A stretch of DNA of 43,901 nt from Chromatiales bacterium USCg_Taylor. GTDB taxonomy: Bacteria > Pseudomonadota > Gammaproteobacteria > JACCXJ01. The stretch spans positions 1-43,901 of the forward strand of contig MUGK01000001.1 in assembly GCA_002007425.1 (NCBI GenBank), in the 5' to 3' direction. Shown one piece after another: positions 10,025-18,294 of this stretch (positions within the stretch are counted from its first letter, which is position 1; every line of letters begins with the position of its first letter). The notes below the pieces were generated by a model, which worked only from the letters and a program-made list of their open reading frames with translations, was not told the DNA's origin and did no database searches. A program made the translations under genes and the position numbers.

Positions 10025-10034
10025 TATAGTCACC

Positions 10035-11828
10035 TCAGTTTCCGGCCCACAGAATTAGATGCTCGACCGCCGGCCCAAGGGCCAGGACCGGGATATAGGT
10101 CAGCGCGCCCACCAGCAGTACCGTGCCGACCAAGAGTCCCACGAACAGCGGCCCGTGCGTGGGCATGGTGCCGGGTCCGTGCGCCAGGCGTTTCTTCGCT
10201 GCGAGCGAACCGGCGATCGCGAGTACCGGGACGATCACGGCGAAGCGCCCGAACCACATGGCCGCTCCCAGCCAGCCGTTGTAGAACGGCGTGTTGGCGC
10301 CCAAGCCCGCGAAGGCGCTGCCGTTGTTGTTGGCGGCGGACGAAAACGCGTACAGGACTTCCGAGAAGCCGTGCGCACCCGGATTGAAGATGGTCGCCTT
10401 GCCGGCGCTCGCCATCACCGCGATCGCCGTGCCGAGCAGTACCAGCGCCGGCGTCATCAGGATACCGATCGAGACCATCTTCATGTCGAACGCCTCGATC
10501 TTCTTGCCGAGGTATTCCGGCGTGCGGCCGATCATGAGCCCGGCGACGAACACCGCCATGATGGCGTAGAGCAACATGCCGTACAGGCCCGAGCCGACGC
10601 CGCCGAACACCACCTCGCCCAGTTGTATCATCCACATCGGCACCAGTCCGCCGAGCGGCGTGTAGGAGTCGTGCATTGAGTTGACCGCCCCGCACGAGGC
10701 GGCGGTGGTGATGGTGGCGAACAGCCCCGAGGCGCTGATGCCGAAGCGCGTTTCCTTGCCTTCCATGTTGCCGCCGGATTGCAGTGCGCTGACCGTGTGA
10801 TCGACGCCGAGCTTGGCGAGCACCGGGTTGCCCTGCTGCTCGAACGTCATGGCCGCGACCGCGGCGCCGATGAAGATAACCGTCATCGCTGCCAGGACTG
10901 CCCAGCCCTGGCGCGTGTCCCCGGCCGCCCGGCCGAATGCATAGACCAATCCCGCCGGGATCACGAAGATCGCCAGCATTTGCAGGAAGTTGGTCAGGAC
11001 GGTTGGGTTCTCGTACGGGTGCGCCGAGTTGGCATTGAGGAAACCTCCACCGTTGGTGCCGAGCATCTTGATCGCTTCCTGCGAGGCAATCGGTCCCATC
11101 GGCAGGGTCTGCTTGGTCGTCGTCAGGGTTTCATTGACCGGATTGCCCGCGGCATCCTTCACCGGCTGCCCGGCGGCGTCAGGCTTCGGCGCCCCGTACG
11201 TCGTCGGTTCGAGCGTGGTGACCTCCTGGTAGGCGGAGAAGTTCTGGATCACCCCCTGGCTCACCAATACCAGCGCAAAGACAAACGACAGCGGTAACAG
11301 CAGGTAGGCCGTGATGCGATAGAGATCGGCCCAGAGGCTGCCGATGGTTTGCATAGAGTGACGCGCGAAGCCGCGAATCAGGGCGAACGCGACGGCGATG
11401 CCGGTTGCGGCCGAGAGAAAATTCTGCACCGCAAGCGCGAGCATCTGGGTGAGATAGCTCATGGTCGCCTCGCCGCCGTAGCCCTGCCAATTGGTGTTGG
11501 TCACGAAGCTGATGGCGGTGTTGAAGCTCGAATACGGCGTGACGTTCGGCATCCGCTGCGGATTGAGCGGTAGCCACAACTGCAGGCGCTGCAGCGTGTA
11601 AACCACGAGCACGCCGACCACACTGAACAAGAGAACGGCCAGCGCGTACTGACGCCAGTTCATTTCGTCTTGGATCCCGCACACGCGGAACACACCGTTC
11701 TCGAGCCGTGCGAGCGGCTGCCAGCGCGTCGTTTCCATCAATTTGGTCAGGTACAGGCCAAGCGGCTTGACCGTCGCGAGCAGCACGACGAGAAAAGCCG
11801 CCAACAGCAACCAGGATTGAGTGGTCAT
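10035..11828 (-). CDS. kdpA: KdpA, potassium-binding channel-like subunit of the Kdp ATPase
   Basis: The 597-residue protein is slightly longer than E. coli KdpA. All four selectivity-filter regions of the superfamily of K+ transporters are visible: [34 protein letters not shown] and NNNGSAFAG. About ten hydrophobic helices are spread over the chain. A lineage-typical insert between the first and second filter regions is rich in [15 protein letters not shown]-like sequence. The start ATG directly abuts the restored kdpF stop codon (TAA then ATG) and kdpB follows after 10 bases. In the complex KdpA takes K+ from the periplasm and feeds it to KdpB. The gene is undamaged. Confidence 0.95.
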   Translation of the reverse strand: MTTQSWLLLAAFLVVLLATVKPLGLYLTKLMETTRWQPLARLENGVFRVCGIQDEMNWRQYALAVLLFSVVGVLVVYTLQRLQLWLPLNPQRMPNVTPYSSFNTAISFVTNTNWQGYGGEATMSYLTQMLALAVQNFLSAATGIAVAFALIRGFARHSMQTIGSLWADLYRITAYLLLPLSFVFALVLVSQGVIQNFSAYQEVTTLEPTTYGAPKPDAAGQPVKDAAGNPVNETLTTTKQTLPMGPIASQEAIKMLGTNGGGFLNANSAHPYENPTVLTNFLQMLAIFVIPAGLVYAFGRAAGDTRQGWAVLAAMTVIFIGAAVAAMTFEQQGNPVLAKLGVDHTVSALQSGGNMEGKETRFGISASGLFATITTAASCGAVNSMHDSYTPLGGLVPMWMIQLGEVVFGGVGSGLYGMLLYAIMAVFVAGLMIGRTPEYLGKKIEAFDMKMVSIGILMTPALVLLGTAIAVMASAGKATIFNPGAHGFSEVLYAFSSAANNNGSAFAGLGANTPFYNGWLGAAMWFGRFAVIVPVLAIAGSLAAKKRLAHGPGTMPTHGPLFVGLLVGTVLLVGALTYIPVLALGPAVEHLILWAGN

Positions 11829-11917
11829 TTAGAGATCCTCCGCCTTGATCAGGGCGTAGACGAGTAGCCCAGTAACAGCACCGCGATCACGGCACCGATA
11901 ACATAGATCGCACTCAT
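11829..11917 (-). pseudogene. kdpF: kdpF, frameshifted small membrane subunit of the Kdp ATPase
   Basis: ATG at 11917 has GGAGG upstream and starts MSAIYVIGAVIAVLLLGY, a single hydrophobic helix as in KdpF. One base is then missing near 11863: the coding strand reads GGCTACTCGTC, and GGCTACCTCGTC would give LVYALIKAEDL and a TAA immediately before the kdpA ATG, which is exactly the KdpF C-terminus. As written, translation ends after 22 residues at a TGA near 11849. KdpF stabilises the complex but is not strictly essential in E. coli, so this lesion would be milder than those in kdpB and kdpD. Too short for the ORF track. Confidence 0.8.
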
Positions 11918-11918
11918 A

Positions 11919-12014
11919 TCATTTCCTCCGAGGCATCAGCCGCTCGCAACCGATGGCAAGCGCAACGGTTAAAAGAAAGAACGCGCCGATCAACGCACAC
12001 CAGACGATATCCAT
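11919..12014 (-). CDS. Small single-span membrane protein leading the kdp operon
   Basis: This is an ORF of 31 residues with ATG at 12014 and a clear ribosome binding site (CGGAGGACCT). It starts MDIVWCALIGAFFLLTVAL and ends with a short charged tail containing CERLMPR. It is one membrane helix followed by basic residues. Its TGA lies one base before the kdpF ATG, and its 3' end supplies the kdpF ribosome binding site, which implies translational coupling. Small ORFs with a similar hydrophobic stretch and CERL ending precede kdpF in many proteobacterial kdp operons (from memory, not searched), but their function is not established. It could be an extra Kdp subunit or simply a leader peptide. 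It is intact. Confidence 0.65.
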   Translation of the reverse strand: MDIVWCALIGAFFLLTVALAIGCERLMPRRK

Positions 12015-12103
12015 AGGTCCTCCGACTTGAATGACACGGTTCAAAGACTACCCGAAGACTACCAACTTGGGCATCAACTCGGTGAAAAGAATATGGGCTA
12101 CGG

Positions 12104-12120
12104 TATAAAAATGGTGTAAA
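12104..12120 (-). promoter_or_regulatory. Putative KdpE-binding box of the kdp operon
   Basis: On the minus strand the sequence reads TTTACACCATTTTTATA, about 90 bases upstream of the first ORF of the operon. It agrees at 13 of 17 positions with the E. coli kdpFABC KdpE site as I remember it (TTTATACTTTTTTTACA), and is an A/T-rich island in GC-rich DNA. No convincing -35/-10 pair could be picked between it and the operon. Confidence 0.45.
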
Positions 12121-12844
12121 TGCGATCGGCGTGCTCGGGGCTCAACCTGCGGTGTTCACCCTCGCGCGATTCGGGGACACGGATCGCTTTGGCCGCTGTG
12201 CCGCTGCACCTCATCCAGCGATGCAACAACCGCGCTGCCTGTTTCTTCGAGGAGGACTACTGGTTCTATCTCGACCCCCTAGGCGAGCTCTCGGGTAAGT
12301 CGATTGCGCAGTGCATGCCTATGTGCTGATGACCACTCACGTGAATCTGCTCCTCACGCCAGACAAGGCAGACAATGCCTCGTTGCTGTTGAAACAACTG
12401 GGCCAGCGCTACGTTCAGTACATCAACCGCAGCTATTGTCGCAGCGGTACCCTTGGGGAAGGCCGCTTTCGGTCTAGCGTTGCACGAGAGGAGGACTATG
12501 TGCTCGCCTGCTACCGGTATATCGAAGTGAATCAGGCGCGGGCAGAGATAGTGAAGCACCCGCGGTACTACCGTTGGTCGAGCTACCGGATCAACGCCGA
12601 AGGGCAGGCATCGAATGTGATCACTCAGCATGAACAATACCGAGCACTGGGGCGCTCAGAGGAAGCGCGCCGGGAAGCCTACCGGGTCCTTGTTCAAAAC
12701 CGAGCTGAGGTGCTACGGGACACCCGTGCGGCGACAACGCAAAATACTTCACAGCGTTTTTCGCGACAGAAAGGTGGAGAACCAATGGCTGCGAGAGCCG
12801 CAAAGCCTGTTGGACGGCAGCAGCCCACGCGATCTCCTGCTTGA
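12120..12844 (+). pseudogene. REP-associated tyrosine transposase (RAYT, Y1/HUH family), frameshifted remnant
   Basis: Two frames together give the RAYT order: PLHLIQRCNNRAACFFEEDYWFYL in the first frame, then CAVHAYVLMTTHVNLLLTP, GQRYVQYINRSYCRSGTLGEGRFRSS, CYRYIEVNQARAEIV and HPRYYRWSSYR in the second (from 12305). One base is missing near 12305. The catalytic HUH pair, normally HVHLLLTP, reads HVNLLLTP, so the second metal-binding histidine is lost as well. The nucleophile tyrosine region (RYIEVNQ) is still present. RAYTs move or domesticate REP palindromes. The C-terminus dissolves into sequence overlapping the antitoxin stub downstream. This copy is dead by at least two independent changes. 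Confidence 0.8.
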
Positions 12845-12905
12845 GGGGTCTTGGCCTAACTTGCTGCGCGTTCGGCAGTTCACCGAAATGATGGCAGGCT
12901 TATAA
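12745..12905 (+). pseudogene. C-terminal stub of a MbcA/ParS/Xre-type antitoxin
   Basis: In frame with the TAA at 12903-12905 the sequence reads VFRDRKVENQWLREPQS, then LLDGSSPRDLLLEG and a final helix VRQFTEMMAGL. This is the toxin-binding C-terminal domain of the Xre/MbcA/ParS antitoxins (pattern: W-L-x-x-P-N/Q-x-x-L-x-G-x-x-P-x-D-L-L). No N-terminal DNA-binding part precedes it; upstream the frame runs into the RAYT remnant. It ends five bases before the RES gene, the usual antitoxin-toxin order. Either the antitoxin was cut down by rearrangement with the RAYT element, or a shorter antitoxin is made from an unrecognised start. Confidence 0.6.
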
Positions 12906-12910
12906 AAAGC

Positions 12911-13549
12911 GTGATCGAAGATATCCCTAAGGAATTCTTTCGCTCCATCACCTTTCGTTATGCCTCCCAAGAAGACAACATAGAGGTTCTCGTGGAGATG
13001 GGCCTCCAGCCCGAGAATAGTGAAGAGATGCTTGCTTTCTTGCGGGACCGTCACAAGGAGGACTCTCTCGAATCGCTTTTAGACAAGCCGTTTGAGGCGA
13101 AACTGCAGCTTATTCCGCAGCCCACCCGCTTTTCCGATGGCACGATCCGGGTTTTCTACAGTGCTCCGGAGGTGGACACCGCCGAAGTCGAGGTCCGGGA
13201 TTTGTATCTCACGCATGCGTTTGGCAACACCAGGGAATGGCGCACGGTCTATTACATGAGCTTCTCCTGCGATTATGCTGGAGACACTAAGGACCTGAGG
13301 CCCCATGTGGCAACGCTGCCGTGCCTTATCCAGGATGAAGAACCAGGATGCCCGGGTTGTCATCGCATCGCGGCTGAAGCTGTAAGGGATGGACTGAATG
13401 GGCTTTTAACACCGTCGGCAAGAAAACCGGGTGGAACCTGCCTTCCCGTGTTTCGACGGGAAGCTCTGTCAAACCCCAGAAAACACGAGTGGGTTGCATT
13501 TAGGTTCGATCCTGAAACAGGCTTGGTTTCGCCCTCAACATCTTCCTGA
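12911..13549 (+). CDS. RES-domain toxin (predicted NAD+-degrading)
   Basis: The product has 212 residues from a GTG start with no good ribosome binding site. The RES-family landmarks are in order: TRFSDGTIRVFYSAPEVDTAEVEV (Arg at about 73, Tyr 83, Glu 92/94) and later EAVRDGLNGLLTPSAR (Ser about 169) with PVFRREAL near the end. Arg, Glu and Ser are the residues that name the family. Studied members (MbcT, Res toxins) degrade NAD+ and are held by an Xre/MbcA-type antitoxin, the stub of which lies just upstream. The toxin looks full length and keeps the key residues although the antitoxin is truncated, so it may be silent, weakened by changes I cannot see, or held by an antitoxin elsewhere. Confidence 0.75.
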   Translation: MIEDIPKEFFRSITFRYASQEDNIEVLVEMGLQPENSEEMLAFLRDRHKEDSLESLLDKPFEAKLQLIPQPTRFSDGTIRVFYSAPEVDTAEVEVRDLYLTHAFGNTREWRTVYYMSFSCDYAGDTKDLRPHVATLPCLIQDEEPGCPGCHRIAAEAVRDGLNGLLTPSARKPGGTCLPVFRREALSNPRKHEWVAFRFDPETGLVSPSTSS

Positions 13550-13630
13550 AATGAGCAATTGCTGTGGACCATGTATTCTGACTTTACAAACTCTCCCCAG
13601 CCAAGCGGCGGTGCCCACGCCGTAACGCTG

Positions 13631-13920
13631 CGTCAACGCACAGGGCTTTAGCTTGCGTGCGCTGCGCCATCAATCAGCGCCATAAGCTCGAACACCTATG
13701 TCGCTACATCACCCGGCCCGCCATTGCCAACGAACGACTCAACCGCAATCGCGACGGCCAAGTCGTGCTGCAACTCAAGAGCCCCTATCACGACGGGACC
13801 ACCCATATCGTAATGGAACCCCTGAAGTTTATGCAGCGATTCGCCGCGCTGGTTCCCCGTCCAAGGCTGCGTCTCATTCGCTTCCATGGTGTGCTCGCAC
13901 CTAACGCCAAGCTACGTCCC
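13631..13920 (+). mobile_element. IS91-family (Y2 rolling-circle) transposase remnant, C-terminal part
   Basis: The translation from 13657 reads QRHKLEHLCRYITRPAIANE, then GQVVLQLKSPYHDGTTHIVM and PRPRLRLIRFHGVLAPNAKL. These segments belong to the C-terminal half of IS91/IS801/ISCR-like transposases. The preceding GFSL segment (about 13643) is out of frame by a small deletion. Beyond AKLRP the sequence no longer matches and the ORF tail to 14073 is meaningless. The N-terminal half is absent here; a piece of the N-terminal half of the same type of transposase lies at 30439-30591. IS91 elements transpose by rolling circle and can carry along flanking DNA. Confidence 0.75.
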
Positions 13921-14093
13921 GCAGGGGCTAAAGGGGCCAGGCTCAGATATTTTCACAATGGTAGCTCTCCCTGCTCAGCGATGGCTTACCCCGTGACATT
14001 AGCGTCTAGTCGCGGCCGGCCCCGCGGCCTCGCCTCGCGCCGTTGCCCCGTCATGCGCTCAATCTTGGCATAGAAACGTCGCCCAAAGGCTGG

Positions 14094-14230
14094 CTAGGGT
14101 ATCAGCGCCAGCCGTAGGTCACGGAGGGTCTCCGGATCGAGAGGGGACCGGAACCGGTAAGCGACGCGTCGCGCGTTGTCGGCCGCCCCCAATGCCAGGT
14201 AGACCGGACGAGGAGCGCCAGCGGCGGCCC
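14094..14230 (-). pseudogene. Second RAYT transposase scrap (C-terminal end)
   Basis: The minus strand reads VYLALGAADNARRVAYRF, RSPLDPETLRDLRLAL, then a stop. This resembles the C-terminal end of RAYT transposases (LYLALGxxxxERRxAYRxLF ... LDxETLxxIR), with a few bases missing after AYR. Together with the 13921-14093 stretch, in which I see no gene, it fills the gap between the IS91 remnant and the MMPL gene. The match is short and made by eye. Confidence 0.4.
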
Positions 14231-14296
14231 ACCCGACCCGGCTGCGCCCCGACGACCAGGCGCGGCTCAAGGGTCTGATCGAGGAGGCGGGCCGGC

Positions 14297-16630
14297 TTAC
14301 CTGCGGCCCACCGGCGGGTCGGCGTCGGGCCGGGCGCGGAACAGGATCCACAGCGCCGCCGGCAGGGCGGTGAAGTCGGCCAGCATCGAGAGCAGGAAGG
14401 CGAGCGCGGCGAGCAAGCCGAACTCGCGCATCGGCGGCAGCTCGGCCAGCATGAAGGCCAGGAAGCCGCCGGCGTTGATCAGCGTGGCGAAGAGGATGGC
14501 GCGCCCGGCTACCTGCAGCGTGTGCCGCATCGCCTGCTCGACCGTGCCGTCCCGCCGCCCCTCGAGGTAGTGGTAGAAGAAGTGGATTTGATCGTTCACC
14601 GACGCGCCCAGCACGGTCGAGGCGATCAAGATGGTGGCGATGTTCAACATCAGGCCGGTAGCGCGCATGAACAGGAACATCACCAGGATGGCGAAGATCG
14701 ACGGGATGATCGCCATCAGCCGTGCGGTGCCGCTGCGGAAGACGACCAGGAAAGCGCCGAAGATCACGACTACCGTGAGCGCGAAGCTGTGTACCAGCGT
14801 CGGCACCAAGTTCTGCGCCGTCTTGGCGTTGAGGGGCGCCAGGCCGACGGTCTCGATCGCGAACGCGGCGAGCGCCGGGGTCGCCGCTAGCGTCTCGCTC
14901 CAGATCCGCCGCACCGAGGCGTTGAGGCGCTGGAAGCCGGGATCGTCGACGACGTGCGAGATCACCGTCACCTGCGTCTGCGCCAGCTCGTGCGGCTGCA
15001 CGAAGCGTTGCAGCATCGGCTCCTGCGGCACCAGGCCCTCGAGGTCGGTGGCGAGTTGCTCGACCGCCGCCGGATCCTGCGGCCAGGCGTCGCCCTCGCC
15101 GCTCAAATAGCGGATCAGGCGCAGGATGCTGGTCGGACCGATCGCGGCGCCGACGTCGGGATCGGCCTCAAGCGCCTGCTGGAAGCGGTGTAGCCCGTTG
15201 AGCACGTCGGGCTCGGAGACGCTCCCGAGATCGCCGCGCAGCCACACGTGGGTGACCGAGAGCCCGGGGGTGATCGGACCGAGGCGTTTGCTGTCGCGGT
15301 AGAGCGGCGCCGAGTGATTCATGTGCTCGACCGGCTCGGTAAGCAGCGGCATCGGCGCCAGCAGGCCCGGGAAGCCGAACAGCGCCGCGGCGCCGGCGGC
15401 CGACAGGGCCAACGCCGAGCCGACCAGCGGCCAGCGCCAGCGGTAGCTGAAGCGCGGCAGCCACGCCGTCAGGCGGTCAAAGCCGATGCTCGCGGCGCGC
15501 CGCTCCTGCTGCGTCGGCGTGCGCAACGCCGCTTGTAGGGCCGGCAAGAGCGTGAACACGATCACCCAGGAGGCGGTGACGCCGACGGCGACCCAGATGC
15601 CCATCTCGCGGATGGGCCGGATGTCCGACACCGCCAGCGCCGCGAAGCCGGCCGCGGTGGCGAACATCGAAGCCGTGCAGGGGACAAACTTGTTGCACAG
15701 CGCGAACACCTGGTGTGCGGCGACCGGCCGCGCCAGTGGGCGTTCGACGAAGCGCGAGTGCAGGTAGACGAGCGTGGCCGTGGCGGTGACCAGGATGGTC
15801 ATCGGCACCATAGGCGAGACGATGGTGAAGGTGCCGCCGGTGACCCCAATGTAGCCGACCGAGACGGCGAGACAGACGCCGAGCGTGATGAGGAAGGCAA
15901 CCAGCGTGCGCGCCGAGCGGTAGAGGGCGACATTCAGCGCGACGACGAAGGCGGTGAAGACCAGGAAGTAGATCGGCGCGGAGCGCTGCGTCTCGTCGAG
16001 ATACACGTTGACATACGGCTGGCCAAGCCGGTGCAGGCCGGCGATGGGACCGAGGCGCGCCGCGACGCCGGCGATCGCCTGCTCGATCTCGTCGAGCAGC
16101 AGCAGGCGGTCGGCGCTGCCGCGCACTTCGAAGACCAGCGCCAGGGCGATGTAGCCGCTGCCGAGCAGGCCCTGGCGGCGGAACTGGTCGGTGCCGGTGG
16201 CAAATTGGCGCAAGGCGGTGAGGCTCTCGGGGGTGGGCTCGAAGCCGGCCTTGGCGCGCCGGTACACCGACAGCACCGAGTTGGTGGTTACGCGCGGGTT
16301 GGTCTGGATGGCGCGCTCGAGCGCGTCGAGCTTGGTGATCACCTCGGGCGCGAGCGGGTCCGGCGTCTCGACCAGCAGCAGCGCGTACTCGCCGCCGCCG
16401 AACACCTGCTCGAAAGCGCGCGTGGCCACGTAGTCGGGATCGGTGGCGACGATCAGCCTGTCGATCGAGTTGTCCTGTCCGACCTTGGCGGCGTAGTAGG
16501 CGCTCGGCGGAAGCAGCAGCGCATAGCAGGCGATCACCCACCAGCGCCGCTTGATCAGCGCCGCGAAAAAGCGCGCCAGCGCGCCGCCGGCTTCGGTGGA
16601 GGTATCGATGGCGAGTCGCTTGACGCTCAT
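14297..16630 (-). CDS. MMPL/RND-superfamily exporter (COG1033 type)
   Basis: The 777-residue membrane protein has the two-fold repeat of the RND superfamily: helix 1 (WWVIACYALLLPPSAYY), a large periplasmic loop, a five-helix block (FLVFTAFVVALNVALYRS ... VSPMVPMTILVTATATLVYLHSRF), then the same order again (helix at about 400, loop, LVHSFALTVVVIFGAFLVVF ... ATILIASTVLGASVNDQIHF ... ALWILF). It is shorter than AcrB-like drug pumps and lacks a membrane fusion partner nearby, which fits the MMPL-like group of lipid or hydrophobic-compound exporters (the group that includes HpnN). The substrate cannot be inferred. It lies 87 bp downstream of rhlE on the same strand and may be read from its own promoter. 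Confidence 0.82.
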   Translation of the reverse strand: MSVKRLAIDTSTEAGGALARFFAALIKRRWWVIACYALLLPPSAYYAAKVGQDNSIDRLIVATDPDYVATRAFEQVFGGGEYALLLVETPDPLAPEVITKLDALERAIQTNPRVTTNSVLSVYRRAKAGFEPTPESLTALRQFATGTDQFRRQGLLGSGYIALALVFEVRGSADRLLLLDEIEQAIAGVAARLGPIAGLHRLGQPYVNVYLDETQRSAPIYFLVFTAFVVALNVALYRSARTLVAFLITLGVCLAVSVGYIGVTGGTFTIVSPMVPMTILVTATATLVYLHSRFVERPLARPVAAHQVFALCNKFVPCTASMFATAAGFAALAVSDIRPIREMGIWVAVGVTASWVIVFTLLPALQAALRTPTQQERRAASIGFDRLTAWLPRFSYRWRWPLVGSALALSAAGAAALFGFPGLLAPMPLLTEPVEHMNHSAPLYRDSKRLGPITPGLSVTHVWLRGDLGSVSEPDVLNGLHRFQQALEADPDVGAAIGPTSILRLIRYLSGEGDAWPQDPAAVEQLATDLEGLVPQEPMLQRFVQPHELAQTQVTVISHVVDDPGFQRLNASVRRIWSETLAATPALAAFAIETVGLAPLNAKTAQNLVPTLVHSFALTVVVIFGAFLVVFRSGTARLMAIIPSIFAILVMFLFMRATGLMLNIATILIASTVLGASVNDQIHFFYHYLEGRRDGTVEQAMRHTLQVAGRAILFATLINAGGFLAFMLAELPPMREFGLLAALAFLLSMLADFTALPAALWILFRARPDADPPVGRR

Positions 16631-16717
16631 GGTTCCGATGACGGAATTGCCGCTTCGTAAAACACCGCGCGCGGAGCAAACAATTCAAACTCGCACTTCT
16701 TCGCAAAAGTAGCTTGC

Positions 16718-18037
16718 TTAGCCCCTCATCCCGCTCGGCCTCCGCGGTGTGCGTCCGGGGTGGCTCGGCCGGAAACCGACATGCTTGCCGTGCGGCCGGT
16801 GTATGGCATCGGAACCGGCACGTCCGCGCGGCCCGTTCTGACCCCGATGCGGCGGCTTGGGTTTACGCGCCACCGGTTTGGGGCCGGTGGGCTCGAGCCC
16901 CGGGATCACCTGCCGGTCCAGTTTCTGGGCGGTCAGTCGCTCGATGCGCCCGAGCTTAATCCCATCTCCCGGCCCTACCAACGAGATGGCGGTACCGGGA
17001 ACGCCGGCGCGGCCGGTGCGCCCGATCCGATGGATATAGTCCTGCGCAACCACGGGAAGGTCAAAGTTGATCACATGGCTGATATCCTTGATGTCGAGCC
17101 CACGGGCGGCCACGTCGGTCGCGACGAGGACACGCAGCTTACCCCTACGCAGGCGTTCCACGGTGCGATTCCGGGCGCTTTGCCGCATGTCCCCGTGTAA
17201 AGCAGCCGCCGCGTGCCCATCCGCTTCGAGGGTTCCGGCCAGGTTTTCGGCCCCGCGTTTAGTCGCGGTAAAAATGATGGCCTGGTAGACCTTCGTATCT
17301 TGTAGCAGGTGATCGAGAAGGGCGTGCTTGTGTTTCGTATCATCGAAACGGTGCATCCGCTGCTCGATCAAGCGGTGGCGCTCCTTGATGCCGGCGATCT
17401 GGACGCGGACCGGATCCTGTAACAAGCGCTGCGCGACCCGCAGGATGTCCCCTTCCAAGGTGGCCCCGAACAGCAAGCTCTGACGCCCGGCCGGCGTGGC
17501 CGCCGCGATGCGCTCGACGTCCTCGATGAAGCCCATGTCCAGCATGCGATCGGCCTCGTCGAGGACCAAGACCTCCAACCGGGAGAAGTCGAGTCGGCCT
17601 CGCTCCATATGATCGAGCAAACGCCCCGGCGTGGCCACCAGGACGTCCAGGAGCCTGCCGAGCAGTTGTTGTTGCGGCGGATAGGCGACACCGCCCACGA
17701 TGGTCCCGAACGAGCAACGCGTGAAGCGGCCGAGCTGCCGGATCGATTCGTTGATTTGGTTGGCCAACTCGCGCGTCGGGGTCAGGACTAGCACCCGCGG
17801 GCCGCGGCCGCGCGCCTTGGATGGCGTCAGCAAGCGCTGCAAGGCGGGCAACACGAAAGCGGCCGTCTTGCCCGTGCCGGTCTGCGCCGAGGCCATGACG
17901 TCACGGCCCTCCAGGGCGAGCGGTATAACCTGACGCTGCACCTCGGTGGGCAAACGAAAGCCGCTGGCTTCGATAGCGCGTAGCAGCAAAGAATCGAGAT
18001 GTAATTCTTGAAATGACAAAGCATAATCCTCGTCCAC
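16718..18037 (-). CDS. rhlE: DEAD-box ATP-dependent RNA helicase, RhlE-like
   Basis: The product has 439 residues. Conserved helicase motifs in order: Q motif (GFRLPTEVQRQVI), I (AQTGTGKT), Ia (PTRELA), GG, Ib (TPGR), II (VLDEADRML), III (here GAT instead of the usual SAT, within LLFGATLEGD), IV (IIFTATKRGAE), V (ATDVAARGLDI) and VI (YIHRIGRTGRAG). A basic, Pro/Arg/Gly-rich tail of about 70 residues follows, as in RhlE/SrmB types that act on ribosomal RNA or decaying mRNA. The ATG lies at 18037; about 250 bp without a gene separate it from the SPFH gene upstream. The SAT-to-GAT change affects the motif that couples ATP hydrolysis to unwinding. The subfamily (RhlE versus SrmB/DbpA) is a judgement. 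Confidence 0.85.
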   Translation of the reverse strand: MDEDYALSFQELHLDSLLLRAIEASGFRLPTEVQRQVIPLALEGRDVMASAQTGTGKTAAFVLPALQRLLTPSKARGRGPRVLVLTPTRELANQINESIRQLGRFTRCSFGTIVGGVAYPPQQQLLGRLLDVLVATPGRLLDHMERGRLDFSRLEVLVLDEADRMLDMGFIEDVERIAAATPAGRQSLLFGATLEGDILRVAQRLLQDPVRVQIAGIKERHRLIEQRMHRFDDTKHKHALLDHLLQDTKVYQAIIFTATKRGAENLAGTLEADGHAAAALHGDMRQSARNRTVERLRRGKLRVLVATDVAARGLDIKDISHVINFDLPVVAQDYIHRIGRTGRAGVPGTAISLVGPGDGIKLGRIERLTAQKLDRQVIPGLEPTGPKPVARKPKPPHRGQNGPRGRAGSDAIHRPHGKHVGFRPSHPGRTPRRPSGMRG

Positions 18038-18294
18038 CGACCACCGGCGGAAACTTGAGCCAAGTATCTGAACCGAGTCACAGGGGATCCGCGGAAGCCG
18101 CGCCCGGGAGGCACCGGTACCGCAGGCTTGGAGACACTGTATAGGCAGCTACCGCTGTGGTGAGGGGAGCCCGCCGGGTTCCTTACCGCTTTATTGCCCG
18201 CTGAAGGGCCTTCATTAATAGGGCGGCGGGTGAGGACTATACGCAAGTCAAGCCATGGGTTCAAGGCGAGCCGTCATAATTGATGCTTGCGCCG

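Noticed and set aside
13657-14073. 138-residue ORF as a gene in its own right
   Set aside because: Only its first about 88 residues match IS91-type transposases; the remainder is random read-through, so it is listed as a mobile-element remnant.
15713-16660. 315-residue plus-strand ORF
   Set aside because: Antisense shadow of the MMPL exporter, composed largely of Gly, Arg, Asp and Gln with no hydrophobic pattern.
18038-18294. Small gene or RNA in the rhlE/SPFH gap
   Set aside because: No ORF with a ribosome binding site and no strong hairpin with a T run was found; it probably holds the rhlE promoter and leader.
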